Below are positions 1 through 6,908 of a DNA stretch of 13,244 bases, in pieces; position 1 is the stretch's first letter, and each line of letters opens with the position of its first letter. The position numbers and the translations under genes were made by a program. The DNA is from XYA12-FULL-58-9 sp001798605. GTDB taxonomy: Bacteria; Myxococcota; XYA12-FULL-58-9. Below the pieces are notes generated by a model that worked only from the letters and a program-made list of their open reading frames with translations, did no database searches and had not been told where the DNA came from. Location: the NCBI GenBank assembly GCA_036736205.1, contig DAINMX010000189.1, positions 1 through 13,244 on the forward strand, read 5' to 3'.

Positions 1-1175
1 CCTGTCTTGAGGTTCACCGCGGGCTGGTAATGCAACACAAACTCGCGCTGCTCGAGCGCGCGGTGGAGCGCCGCCTTGGTAGATTGCCGTTCCACAGCCT
101 TCGTATCCATCTCTATATTGAATATTTGGAAGTTGTCTCGTCCCCATTTCTTCGCGTGGTACATCGCGTTGTCGGCATTCTTGATTGTCGTTTCCGCATC
201 CTTGCCATCGTCGGGGTAGAGACTTATGCCGACGCTCAAGGTGAGGTGGATCTGATGGCCGCCAATGAGGTGCGGCCGCACCATGGCCTTGATCAGCTTC
301 TCGGCGGTGACGATGACCTCTCGCACTGTTTCCACCTCGGGCAGCAACACCACAAACTCATCGCCTCCCTGACGGCTCAGGGTATCGGAAATTCGCACGC
401 ACGCTTGCAGACGTTTGGCCACCGACTGGAGCAATAGGTCACCGACCGCATGCCCTAGCGAGTCATTCACCTCCTTGAAGTGATCGAGATCCAGATACAT
501 CAACGCGACCTTCTTGCCGTGTCGCTGCGCGAACGCTATCGCCTGAGCCAAACGGTCAGTCAGAACAGCACGATTCGACAAACCGGTGAGAATGTCGTGT
601 TCTGCCATGAACGACATCTGCACGGCGGTTTGCTCGGCGGTTTCGGTCATCGTCTGCGCGTGAACTGCCGCGATGACGAGGCGTTCGTTCGCTTCACGCA
701 ACTGGGTTTCGGCACCGCTGAGTCCGAGCGCAACTTTCCCGGTTGTCTCCTGTGCGCGAACCACCTTTTCTCGTAGCGTCACAGCATCCTCGCGCCGATC
801 GATCCTATCTTGTCGACGGTCGATGAATTCTTCACGTCGGTCAGCAGCATCATCCCGCCGATCGACGATTTCTTCGCGTCGGTCAGCGGCATCGTCCCAC
901 GAATCAATGGGCTCTTCGCGCCAGTCGGTGCCAATATCGCGCCGGTCGACGGCGTCTTCGCGCTGGTCACCGGCATTTCCGCGCCGGTCGTGAGCGTCTT
1001 CGCGCCGGTCGCGGGTGCCTCCACGTCGGTTGGGCTTCTGCCCGCCGGCAAGGGCCAGATCCATGGGTTCGGCCCTGACCATTGCGTATGACAAGGCTGC
1101 AGGCCGAGCGGCTGCGCTCGCTTTGCCTCGCGTTCCAATCGCGGTTGCTTCGAGAATGCTGACCTTTTTGTTCAT
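1..1175 (-). CDS. GGDEF-EAL c-di-GMP turnover protein with heptad-repeat N-terminus (C-terminus off left edge)
   Basis: About 391 residues are visible and the frame stays open to the left edge. The ATG at 1175 is chosen because a GAGG lies about 9 nt upstream, overlapping the stop of the KaiC-like gene, 11 nt away. Layout: residues 1-55 low-complexity and Ala/Arg-rich; 56-132 eleven charged heptads; 133-190 a linking helix; about 191-355 a GGDEF domain; from about 366 the start of an EAL domain (HYQPAVNL). The GGDEF domain has the metal-binding DLDHFK (D229, D231), an intact GGDEF at 270-274 and an RISD inhibitory I-site five residues before it. It should therefore make c-di-GMP with product feedback, if folded. 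Whether the EAL half is catalytic cannot be seen, because its key residues lie outside the window. There is no signal peptide or membrane segment, so it is cytoplasmic. The input signal probably comes through the repeat region or the co-encoded KaiC-like ATPase (inference). Confidence 0.93.
   Translation of the reverse strand, partial: MNKKVSILEATAIGTRGKASAAARPAALSYAMVRAEPMDLALAGGQKPNRRGGTRDRREDAHDRRGNAGDQREDAVDRRDIGTDWREEPIDSWDDAADRREEIVDRRDDAADRREEFIDRRQDRIDRREDAVTLREKVVRAQETTGKVALGLSGAETQLREANERLVIAAVHAQTMTETAEQTAVQMSFMAEHDILTGLSNRAVLTDRLAQAIAFAQRHGKKVALMYLDLDHFKEVNDSLGHAVGDLLLQSVAKRLQACVRISDTLSRQGGDEFVVLLPEVETVREVIVTAEKLIKAMVRPHLIGGHQIHLTLSVGISLYPDDGKDAETTIKNADNAMYHAKKWGRDNFQIFNIEMDTKAVERQSTKAALHRALEQREFVLHYQPAVNLKT
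780..1010 (-). repeat. Eleven 21-bp tandem units encoding DRREDAx heptads
   Basis: Residues 56-132 of the GGDEF-EAL protein are eleven consecutive 7-residue units with consensus DRR(E/D)(D/E)A(V/A/I), always in register. Units 4-6 have drifted (DRRDIGT, DWREEPI, DSWDDAA), while the outer ones are close to consensus. At DNA level this is an 11 x 21 bp array with recurring GACCGGCGCGAAGA-like cores. Because the unit length is a multiple of three, other frames on both strands also stay open here. The hydrophobic residues are adjacent (positions 6-7) rather than spaced 3-4, so this is more likely a charged salt-bridged helix or unusual coil than a textbook coiled coil. Confidence 0.9.
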
Positions 1176-1186
1176 TGCAGAGTACC

Positions 1187-2665
1187 TCAGGCGACCTTGC
1201 CGGGCGTCAACGTCCGCGTTGGCCGCCCACCCAGGATCCCCTCGTGATCGACAACACGGCCACCGATGACCATCCCCTCATCGGTGATCTCGTACTGGCG
1301 AAGCTCCTTGCTATGTGCGCTGCCGCGAACCTTCACCACCGACATGACGCGCTTCAGGCAGCTGTCTATTTCAATGTAGCGTTGGACGAGAATGGCGTCG
1401 GTGAGAAATGCCGACCCGTACGGGCTGAACCGCAAATCTACATAGCGATCTTCCAGCTCTGACGTCATGAGCACCGTGACACCGAGACCGGACAATACAG
1501 AAATCATGCGAAACAGCGACTCGCGAAAGTCCTCGCGAAAGGTGGGTGCCAACGCCAATTCGAACCCGGACAACGAGTCAATCACCACTCGAGTTGCCTT
1601 CATTCGAACAATGAGCCGGGTCAGATGCTGGACCACTTCGTCCATTGAAAGATCTAATGCACGGGTGTTGATCAATCCGACCTTCCCGGCGCGGACCAAC
1701 TTGTCCATCGTGCGCGTCCGCGATTGACTGGGCGTCTGTTCAAACGCGACGAGCACGCCCGGTTCGCCCCGGCGCACGCCTTCCTCCAAAAAAGCGGTGG
1801 CGACGATGGTCTTCCCCGAACCCGATGGCCCCGCGACCAGGAGGGAATAGCCCGAGGGTAAGCCGCCCCCCATCATCTCGTCGAGACCCGGCACGCCCAT
1901 GGCCAGTCGGGCTTCGTTGCGCAGCGATTCGCCAAGCACCTCCATCGTGCCGCTATCGCCGTTGACAGGTGCCGACGGAAATATCTCGAGCCCATCGGTG
2001 GTGATGCGGAAGGTGTGGATCCCCGGGCAGGTCGCCTGGCCGCGCATCTTCAACACGCGAATTTTGCGCACCAAGGAGTTTCTTTCGACGCTCTGGAACA
2101 AGGACAAGAGACCGTCCGCAACAGTGAAGATCGGTTGGGGATCGCTATCCAATGGATACTCGCCCACCAGGAACGTCGTGGCTTGCCAGCCGCTCAGCTG
2201 TATGCCGAGTCGCTGGACGAACTGTTGCTGGCTGACAATGCCTCTTCTCGGAGGGCTCGGCTCCAGCATGAGCGAGCGGAAGGAATCGACGAAGACCAGT
2301 CCCGGAGATACGGCTCTGACTTCCTCGGTAATGCGCGTCAACACGTGCTCGTAATCCTCGGTCGCGATGTCGTCGCTCAGGTTGATGTAGCGAATCGATT
2401 CATCAATCCTGTTGGAGTCGAAAAACGCAAACTGTTGCTGGTACCGCAGCATCTTCATGGGCGGTTCGCCCAGAGCGGTGAAGAACAAGGCCGGCCGCTC
2501 TTTTGTCGCCATGGCGAACATGAGCTGGTGCGCGAGGGTCGTCTTGCCGGAGCCTGCGGGCCCCGCAATCAGGTTGAAAGAAAATTCGGGCAGACCACCG
2601 CCGAGAATCGAATCGAGACCCGGCACGCCCGTGGCGAGTCGGCGTATTTGCACATTGGCGCTCAT
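1187..2665 (-). CDS. KaiC-like double RecA-domain ATPase
   Basis: The 492-residue protein has two tandem KaiC domains, close to the length of cyanobacterial KaiC (519). Each opens with a GVPGLD...GGGLP motif (residues 13-25 and 257-270). Walker A motifs are GPAGSGKT at 35-42 and GPSGSGKT at 279-286. Walker B-like strands are LVFVDS at 123-128 and RVVIDS at 359-364. It probably forms a nucleotide-driven hexamer (family knowledge). The KaiC double-Glu catalytic pair is altered: LGEP (65-68) in domain 1 and FEQT (308-311) in domain 2, leaving one Glu in each. By alignment to KaiC the S431/T432 phosphosites fall at the AF of GSAFLTDAI, so KaiC-type autophosphorylation is not expected. No kaiA or kaiB is seen. 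The start has AGGAG 8 nt upstream and overlaps the preceding stop by 4 nt. A c-di-GMP enzyme follows, so an output through that protein is likely, but this is inference. Confidence 0.93.
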   Translation of the reverse strand: MSANVQIRRLATGVPGLDSILGGGLPEFSFNLIAGPAGSGKTTLAHQLMFAMATKERPALFFTALGEPPMKMLRYQQQFAFFDSNRIDESIRYINLSDDIATEDYEHVLTRITEEVRAVSPGLVFVDSFRSLMLEPSPPRRGIVSQQQFVQRLGIQLSGWQATTFLVGEYPLDSDPQPIFTVADGLLSLFQSVERNSLVRKIRVLKMRGQATCPGIHTFRITTDGLEIFPSAPVNGDSGTMEVLGESLRNEARLAMGVPGLDEMMGGGLPSGYSLLVAGPSGSGKTIVATAFLEEGVRRGEPGVLVAFEQTPSQSRTRTMDKLVRAGKVGLINTRALDLSMDEVVQHLTRLIVRMKATRVVIDSLSGFELALAPTFREDFRESLFRMISVLSGLGVTVLMTSELEDRYVDLRFSPYGSAFLTDAILVQRYIEIDSCLKRVMSVVKVRGSAHSKELRQYEITDEGMVIGGRVVDHEGILGGRPTRTLTPGKVA

Positions 2666-3108
2666 GCTTTGCGCTCCTGTTCGGGCGAAGTTGGCTGTGA
2701 TGCCCAGACCGAGCTCAACAGCCGTTCTGTCAAAGACTCGCCAATCAACGTGCCCAGTAGCTCAGTGAAGGTGAAGAAAAAGGCGAGACCCGCCTCAGTC
2801 GCGGCCACGGCGTCCCGACCTTGAAGGCTCCTCTTGAAGTCTGCCAGGATGGTCGCGCCCTCCTCGTGTTTTCGCGCCACTGCCAACCCCAAAGAGGTAG
2901 AGGTCATGCTCGTCAGGTGCAACGCGCGACCGAAGAGCACGTCGACACCCCGGGCACCGATGATTGGCGAGAGTTGGGCGGCAACCTCCTGCCAAGTGCT
3001 GACGGCGGCTTCGGCAATTGCCCCCGGATCGCGGGCGTTTTTGGTACGCCGCGCCAACGATTTTCGTATGGCCTCGCGCAGCCTGCCCCCGGTGTCCGTT
3101 GCCAGCAT
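2662..3108 (-). CDS. Small helical protein of unknown function coupled to the KaiC-like gene
   Basis: The 148-residue protein has no signal peptide and no clear membrane span. It appears all-helical: a basic N-terminal helix (about 8-24), a central segment with the LSPIIGARGVDVLFGRAL pattern (46-63), and a C-terminal hydrophobic helix AFFFTFTELLGTLIGESLTERLL (109-131), written here in part as motif positions. I recall similar small proteins with PIIG and LIGE/LTERLL motifs beside KaiC-like ATPases in other proteobacteria, but cannot verify this. The stop overlaps the KaiC-like start as ATGA, implying coupled translation and perhaps a physical partnership. The frame is open further upstream, with an ATG at 3204 that has a good GGAG. 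ATG 3108 (AAGG 7 nt upstream) is preferred because 3109-3204 is rich in codons rare elsewhere in the window (TTA, ATA, AGG). Confidence 0.75.
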   Translation of the reverse strand: MLATDTGGRLREAIRKSLARRTKNARDPGAIAEAAVSTWQEVAAQLSPIIGARGVDVLFGRALHLTSMTSTSLGLAVARKHEEGATILADFKRSLQGRDAVAATEAGLAFFFTFTELLGTLIGESLTERLLSSVWASQPTSPEQERKA

Positions 3109-3213
3109 TGTAACGCCTTTCCCATAATGAGCCCCACGTAATGACCGAAGCCTCTCGATCCCGGGTCGTTCTATGTTGTGGGGCCAAAGCCGACATAACG
3201 CCATGAGGAAACT

Positions 3214-3230
3214 CCGTCGGACGCCGACGG
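3214..3230. repeat. Perfect 7-bp inverted repeat with 3-nt centre
   Basis: CCGTCGG, a 3-nt centre, then CCGACGG. It lies about 105 nt upstream of the small protein start and 10 nt upstream of the alternative ATG at 3204. It could be an operator or an RNA hairpin in the leader. On the minus strand it is followed only by AGTTTCC, so it is a poor rho-independent terminator. Confidence 0.65.
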
Positions 3231-3274
3231 GAAAAGCGACACGTGGCAAAACCGAAGAGAAGGGGGTTGTTGTT

Positions 3275-3290
3275 TCAATCAATCAATCAA
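3275..3290. repeat. (TCAA)4 tetranucleotide repeat
   Basis: Four perfect TCAA copies (TTGA on the minus strand) lie between the possible -10 element and the start of the small protein. Tetranucleotide tracts can vary by slippage, but four copies is short. Its location is intergenic, so any effect would be on transcription or the leader. Confidence 0.7.
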
Positions 3291-3481
3291 TTGAGCAAAC
3301 GCGACGCATGGAGACGCAATTTCCTAATTGCCGCATTATTGCAATCTACAATCGTGGTGCGCAACTCGTGGCCCTGCTCGACGATCTGGCTCAGCAAACG
3401 CCGTCGCATCGGCGGAAGGTCGAGTCCACGACAAGTTTAGCGTGTGACCGTTTCCAGGTCGGTGCGGCTGCCGAACGGGGA

Positions 3482-4117
3482 CTATGTCGGCTTTGCCCCT
3501 GGCGCAAACGCAATACTGCCGACGATCTTTTCAGCGCCGACAATCTCCATGATTCGACGAGTGGCGCCTAGGGAAGTGGTGCCGAGCCGGATACACAACA
3601 CGACGACGTCAACTGTCCGAGCGAGCTGTGTCGCTTCCGGATAGGCAAGCAAAGAGTCGATCGCAAAGATGACGCCGTCGTATGCAAGCGGGCCGCCAGT
3701 TAGCTCAGCAATCGTGTGCGGCGCGCCGACCAGAAGTCGCGCAGCGCGGGTGGGGTCGAAACGGGAAAGCTGCAGGTAGTCCAAGTGGTCGTCCAGTGTA
3801 CAGATGGCCGATCCGTTCCCCAGAGCAAGCTCTCGGAGATCGTCCTCGGTTTCGGGTACTTTTGTTGCTGCGCCGGAGGGACGTTGCGTCGAGGCATTCA
3901 CGACCAGGATGCGACGCGTCTTCTCCTCGGTCGCGAGGTAGCCGAACGACTGCGCGAGCATCGTTGGTGGCGGCCCGTCATCGACAGCCACGAGCGCCAG
4001 GGATTTCCATGCCGGCCCGCGGCGGATCTCATTCCAGGCGTGGTGGACGTCGAGGGTGGGCGGCATTCTTGGTGCGCCGCCGTCCGCCACGGCCGACTTT
4101 TTGATTTTTCGCGCCAT
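3482..4117 (-). CDS. BY-kinase/ParA-fold protein with degenerate P-loop (putative pseudokinase)
   Basis: The 211-residue cytoplasmic protein has the layout of CpsD/CapB-type bacterial tyrosine kinases and MinD/ParA ATPases. A strand LALVAVDDGPPPTMLAQS (40-57) sits where the Walker A (GEGKS/T) would be. RILVVNAS (69-76) corresponds to the Walker A' strand (usually VLLVDAD), with Asp replaced by Asn. YDGVIFAIDSLL (146-157) matches the Walker B strand (usually YDFVIIDTPP). The segment ARTVDVVVLCIRLGTTSLGA (166-185) resembles the family's VD-VVLVVRxGxT region. There is no GK(S/T) and no C-terminal tyrosine cluster, so ATP hydrolysis or Tyr autophosphorylation is unlikely. It may be a regulatory partner of a true kinase or of exopolysaccharide assembly (inference). 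ATG 4117 has a strong GAGGAGG at 4122-4128, 4 nt away. A 125-nt gap with only small stems separates it from the upstream TPR gene, so it may be a read-through gene or have its own promoter. Confidence 0.8.
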   Translation of the reverse strand: MARKIKKSAVADGGAPRMPPTLDVHHAWNEIRRGPAWKSLALVAVDDGPPPTMLAQSFGYLATEEKTRRILVVNASTQRPSGAATKVPETEDDLRELALGNGSAICTLDDHLDYLQLSRFDPTRAARLLVGAPHTIAELTGGPLAYDGVIFAIDSLLAYPEATQLARTVDVVVLCIRLGTTSLGATRRIMEIVGAEKIVGSIAFAPGAKPT

Positions 4118-4242
4118 CGTACCTCCTCGCGATCTGTAACTGTGCGGCCACTCCTACCATGGTTCAACCGGTCGTCGCCATGACGCATGAGATTGGCACC
4201 GACCTTTCCAATGAGGGGCTTGGAGCCCAAAACACCTCGCGA

Positions 4243-5325
4243 TCAACGAGGTTGTGCGCATTCGACATTACCGATCTGCACCTTGGCATGGGCGATGAGG
4301 AAACGGGCCTCGTCGGTCCATCCGTTGAGCCTGTCGAACTCAGCAGACATGGCCGCGGCTCGTTCGTAGCTATGACTGTCAATGAAGATGGTGAGGCGCT
4401 GGACAACACGTTTGCGCGGTTCTTCCACGTTGGCATTGCAAATCAATGCTTGTCTGTATTTGCCGGCGAGACGGAACTGCTCGGCAGCCTCGAAGTATTG
4501 CGCGCCACCGAGGGAGATGGCTCGGGCAAATGACCGAGCTGCAGCAACATGTTTGTCCGCCGCGGCATAAGCCCAACCCAGCCGAGCCATGAGAGCGATC
4601 TCATCAGATTGTTTGGCGATCGAGCGCCCAAAGATCGCACCCTCCAAGATGGCGGCGGCTTCCAATGGACGGCCTGCACCTCTTAGCGTCTCCGCCACCA
4701 CCGCGTAGCCATTCGCGTCACCAACGTGCTCGACGAGATATGTGCGCGCTGCCTCGGTCGCTGTGGCAAAGAGGCCAAGCTCAATGAGTAACAACACCTG
4801 ATCTAGCTGCAGGGATTTGTCTTTTGGAAAACGTTCGATACCCACCCGCAACGAATCATGCGCCGCCGGGCCGTCGCCAACGCCCACTTCGGCTTTTGCC
4901 AACAAACGGTAATAAGAAGGTAGGGACTCCCCTGCGGCTCTCCCCTCACGAAGGGCGGCGAGCGCCTTGAATGGTTGGGCATCCTCGAGGTGAGCCTGCC
5001 CGAGGTAGAGCCAAATTGCCGTGCGACTCGGATCGAGCTGCAGAACTCGCTGAAAGTGTAAGATTGCATCCTTGGGTTTACCGCGTCGCAGCTCGATAAG
5101 CCCCAAAAGAGAAGCCAACACGCTGGCGTCGCCATCAAGGCCTCGCAGCAGCAGCTCGGCTTCTTCGAGCTTGCCCGCCGAGATGAGACTCTGCACCTCA
5201 ACGATGGGATCAACGGATGTCGTGGGAACCTGCCGCGAAGCCTCTTCTGCTCGAACGACGTCGGCACCACACACAATGCAGGCCAGCGACACCGTACAGA
5301 TTAGCGCGGCGCGCAACCTGGTCAT
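4243..5325 (-). CDS. Secreted TPR protein of the TonB2-type system
   Basis: The 360-residue protein has a signal peptide (hydrophobic core about 7-20, probable cleavage after VVRA at 26) and then mostly TPR-like helical pairs. Examples are SAGKLEEAELLLR (about 53), RRGKPKDAILHFQRVLQLDP (about 80), a following YLGQAHLEDAQPFKALAAL unit, and later GWAYAAADKHVAAARSFARA. Near the C-terminus, FRLAGKYRQALICNA and the following helices fit the TPR protein that closes TonB2 operons in Vibrio and Shewanella, as recalled. It is expected in the periplasm, assisting the TonB/ExbBD complex; the exact role is not established. The ATG at 5325 overlaps the tonB stop by 4 nt (ATGA). Its stop lies in a small CCTCG/CGAGG hairpin (4239-4255) without a U-tract, so the operon may end here or read on. 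Confidence 0.9.
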   Translation of the reverse strand: MTRLRAALICTVSLACIVCGADVVRAEEASRQVPTTSVDPIVEVQSLISAGKLEEAELLLRGLDGDASVLASLLGLIELRRGKPKDAILHFQRVLQLDPSRTAIWLYLGQAHLEDAQPFKALAALREGRAAGESLPSYYRLLAKAEVGVGDGPAAHDSLRVGIERFPKDKSLQLDQVLLLIELGLFATATEAARTYLVEHVGDANGYAVVAETLRGAGRPLEAAAILEGAIFGRSIAKQSDEIALMARLGWAYAAADKHVAAARSFARAISLGGAQYFEAAEQFRLAGKYRQALICNANVEEPRKRVVQRLTIFIDSHSYERAAAMSAEFDRLNGWTDEARFLIAHAKVQIGNVECAQPR

Positions 5326-5966
5326 TGTGAGTCACCCAATCGGAAATCGATTCGTTGCGTGGCGATGACAGCAACTGCCGCACCACGATGGCGCGCTGGG
5401 GAAAAGCGATATTGCCGCACCGCTCGGTCGGCCGCGGTATCGAAAATCCCGGCGGGGTCCGATTCGAGTACCCATACCTCCTCGACCCTGCCCAGGCTCG
5501 AGATCCGCAGCTTGAACGTTACGTGTCCTTCAATTCTTCTCGCCTCGGCCTGTGGGGGATAGCGCGGCTCAACTCTGGCCATGACCTCGGGGCCGGCATC
5601 CACCGCCTCTTCCTTGAAGATGAGCTCACCTTCAAATCCTGCGTCTCGGCCAAGCATGTCGCCAAGAAGATCGATGTCGCTCTCGAGAACTTGTCTTTCC
5701 CCCTTGAGTGGCATCGCCGCGGGCAAGGTCGGCAAAGGCAACGCGGCACGTACCTCACGCAATCGGGATGAATCAATGGAGAAGCGAGCGCGCCGCTTCG
5801 GCTTTTCCCGTGGCTCAAACCGGACCATCTCGACCTGCCCGTTGTCTGGGTCGGATCTAGGAATGATACGGTGATTGATCTCCACCATGAGGGCGAGACC
5901 TACCATATTGAATGCGATGGCAACCATTACAGCAATACCTACTTGGCGGGTGAACAGAGTGCACAT
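5322..5966 (-). CDS. tonB: Short TonB2-type energy transducer TonB
   Basis: The 214-residue protein has one N-terminal membrane segment (about 9-30), a short basic linker with EPREKPKRR, and a TonB C-terminal domain (about 128-210). The domain has the typical EPRYPPQAEARRIEGHVT start, a GRVEEVWVLESDPAGIFDTA core and a final YRFSPARHRG strand. It couples the inner-membrane proton motive force, via ExbB/ExbD, to the receptor encoded upstream. It is about 205-215 residues, like Vibrio TonB2, rather than about 240. It lacks the long Pro-Glu/Pro-Lys spacer of E. coli TonB, and its membrane helix has no His at the position of E. coli His20 (Asn20 here). The start follows the exbD stop with no gap, and the stop overlaps the TPR gene by 4 nt. 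Confidence 0.95.
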   Translation of the reverse strand: MCTLFTRQVGIAVMVAIAFNMVGLALMVEINHRIIPRSDPDNGQVEMVRFEPREKPKRRARFSIDSSRLREVRAALPLPTLPAAMPLKGERQVLESDIDLLGDMLGRDAGFEGELIFKEEAVDAGPEVMARVEPRYPPQAEARRIEGHVTFKLRISSLGRVEEVWVLESDPAGIFDTAADRAVRQYRFSPARHRGAAVAVIATQRIDFRLGDSQ

Positions 5967-6377
5967 CTATATCTCGCGCTCCACAGCGACACCCACGTCC
6001 TTCGCGCCCGCCAGTCGACACTGATCTACGACCTCAACGAGCCGCCCCGTATCAACTCGTCGATCGGCGACAAGCAATACCCTTTGCATGTGATGACCCT
6101 TGAGAGCGTCGCGCACCCGGGCCTGCAACATCCACGGTTTCACCGGTCTTGCGTCGACAAATAGCTCTCCCCTGCGGCCAAGGGTCACCCGTAACGCACG
6201 GTTATCAGCGGTTTGGGCCGTCTCGGCACCCGGTCGATCGATGTCGAGCTCCGCGTCACGAACAAACGTCGTGGTCGCCATGAAGAAAATGAGCAGAATG
6301 AAGACCATGTCGATGAGGGGAGCCATGTTGATCTCCTGCGTATCGCGTCGTCGTCCGCTCAGCTGGCCAAGTTTCAT
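5967..6377 (-). CDS. exbD: ExbD/TolR-family proton channel subunit
   Basis: The 136-residue protein has a cytoplasmic N-terminus (MKLGQLSGRRR), one transmembrane helix (about 20-38) with the motif APLIDMVFILLIFF, and a periplasmic domain of about 95 residues. D23 in PLID corresponds to the essential proton-conducting Asp25 of E. coli ExbD. A longer reading from a TTG at 6404 is possible. The ATG at 6377 is chosen because it has GGAGG 7 nt upstream (6385-6389) and overlaps the exbB stop as ATGA. Its stop abuts the tonB start. It forms the stator-like channel with the ExbB encoded upstream. Confidence 0.96.
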   Translation of the reverse strand: MKLGQLSGRRRDTQEINMAPLIDMVFILLIFFMATTTFVRDAELDIDRPGAETAQTADNRALRVTLGRRGELFVDARPVKPWMLQARVRDALKGHHMQRVLLVADRRVDTGRLVEVVDQCRLAGAKDVGVAVEREI

Positions 6378-6904
6378 GTCGCCGCCTCCACGCGTTTGTC
6401 CCAAAGCCGCACGAGCTCCTCGCGCGCCTGGTCGATCTCGTTTCGCAATGCTCGCTCGCGGCTATCGAGATAGCGACTCGCGATGATTCCTGAGACGGCG
6501 ACGAATAGGCCCATCTGCGTGCTGATCAAAGCCTCAGAGATGCCTCCCGCGACCCCTCCATTTTGGGCAAACGACTGCATGCCAGTCAGAGAGGAAAAGG
6601 TCTCGATCATTCCGCTGACCGTTCCCAAAAGGCCCAACAAAGGTGCCGCAGCACAGAGACTTCGAATCACGGTGCGGAACCTGACGAGCTGCATCTCGCT
6701 CATCCGGTGCGTGGCTTCCAATGCCCGGCGCAGTCCCTCGCGGTTGCCGTGGATCGTTGTCTGGCTCCTGCACCAGAGTCGCAGGTCGCCTGCAAATCCC
6801 CAGCGCAAGAACTGCCATCGCAACCCCAAAAGAGTCCACAGGACGACTCCGAGACCCATGAGTGGTGGCATCACGAAGCCACCGGTTAGCAGGTATTCGC
6901 TCAT
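6374..6904 (-). CDS. exbB: ExbB/TolQ-family proton channel subunit (short ExbB2 type)
   Basis: The 176-residue protein has three predicted membrane helices (about 7-29, 81-103, 125-145). It carries the MotA/TolQ/ExbB signature in APLLGLLGTVSGMIETF (87-103), and GGISEALISTQMGLFVAVSG (120-139) holds the second conserved helix. The length is that of ExbB2 (about 175) rather than E. coli ExbB (244). The ATG at 6904 is chosen over upstream starts because it begins at the family's usual N-terminus. It lies 4 nt after the stop of the TtpC-like gene, whose end supplies a GGAG. Inner membrane; proton-driven partner of ExbD and TonB. Confidence 0.95.
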   Translation of the reverse strand: MSEYLLTGGFVMPPLMGLGVVLWTLLGLRWQFLRWGFAGDLRLWCRSQTTIHGNREGLRRALEATHRMSEMQLVRFRTVIRSLCAAAPLLGLLGTVSGMIETFSSLTGMQSFAQNGGVAGGISEALISTQMGLFVAVSGIIASRYLDSRERALRNEIDQAREELVRLWDKRVEAAT

Positions 6905-6908
6905 CTGC

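Larger units (their letters stand above)
3109..3481. other. 373-nt intergenic region upstream of the small protein/KaiC/GGDEF-EAL cluster
   Basis: This is the longest gap in the window and more AT-rich than its flanks. It holds a perfect 7-bp inverted repeat (3214-3230), a (TCAA)4 tract (3275-3290) and a possible minus-strand promoter: AATAAT at 3335-3340 with TTGCGC at 3359-3364, an 18-nt spacer. The promoter match is weak. A 40-codon minus-strand frame starting MRRRLLSQIVEQ (ATG 3409, stop 3287-3289) also sits here without a recognisable ribosome-binding site. No rho-independent terminator for the upstream gene is evident. The region most plausibly carries the promoter of the downstream three-gene cluster. 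Confidence 0.6.

Noticed and set aside
673..1138. Open frames on both strands with Ser/Arg-rich or Thr/Gly/Ala-rich repeats
   Set aside because: They are shadows of the 21-bp repeat array. Because the unit is a multiple of three, every frame repeats; only the GGDEF frame continues into a recognisable domain.
2015..2824. 269-codon plus-strand frame
   Set aside because: Antisense to the KaiC-like gene and the small protein; no recognisable domain and no sensible start.
4118..4242. Small stems (CCTCG/CGAGG at 4239-4255; GGGCT/AGCCC near 4217-4230) as a terminator after the TPR gene
   Set aside because: The stems are about 5 bp and neither is followed by a T-run in the direction of transcription, so a rho-independent terminator is not supported.
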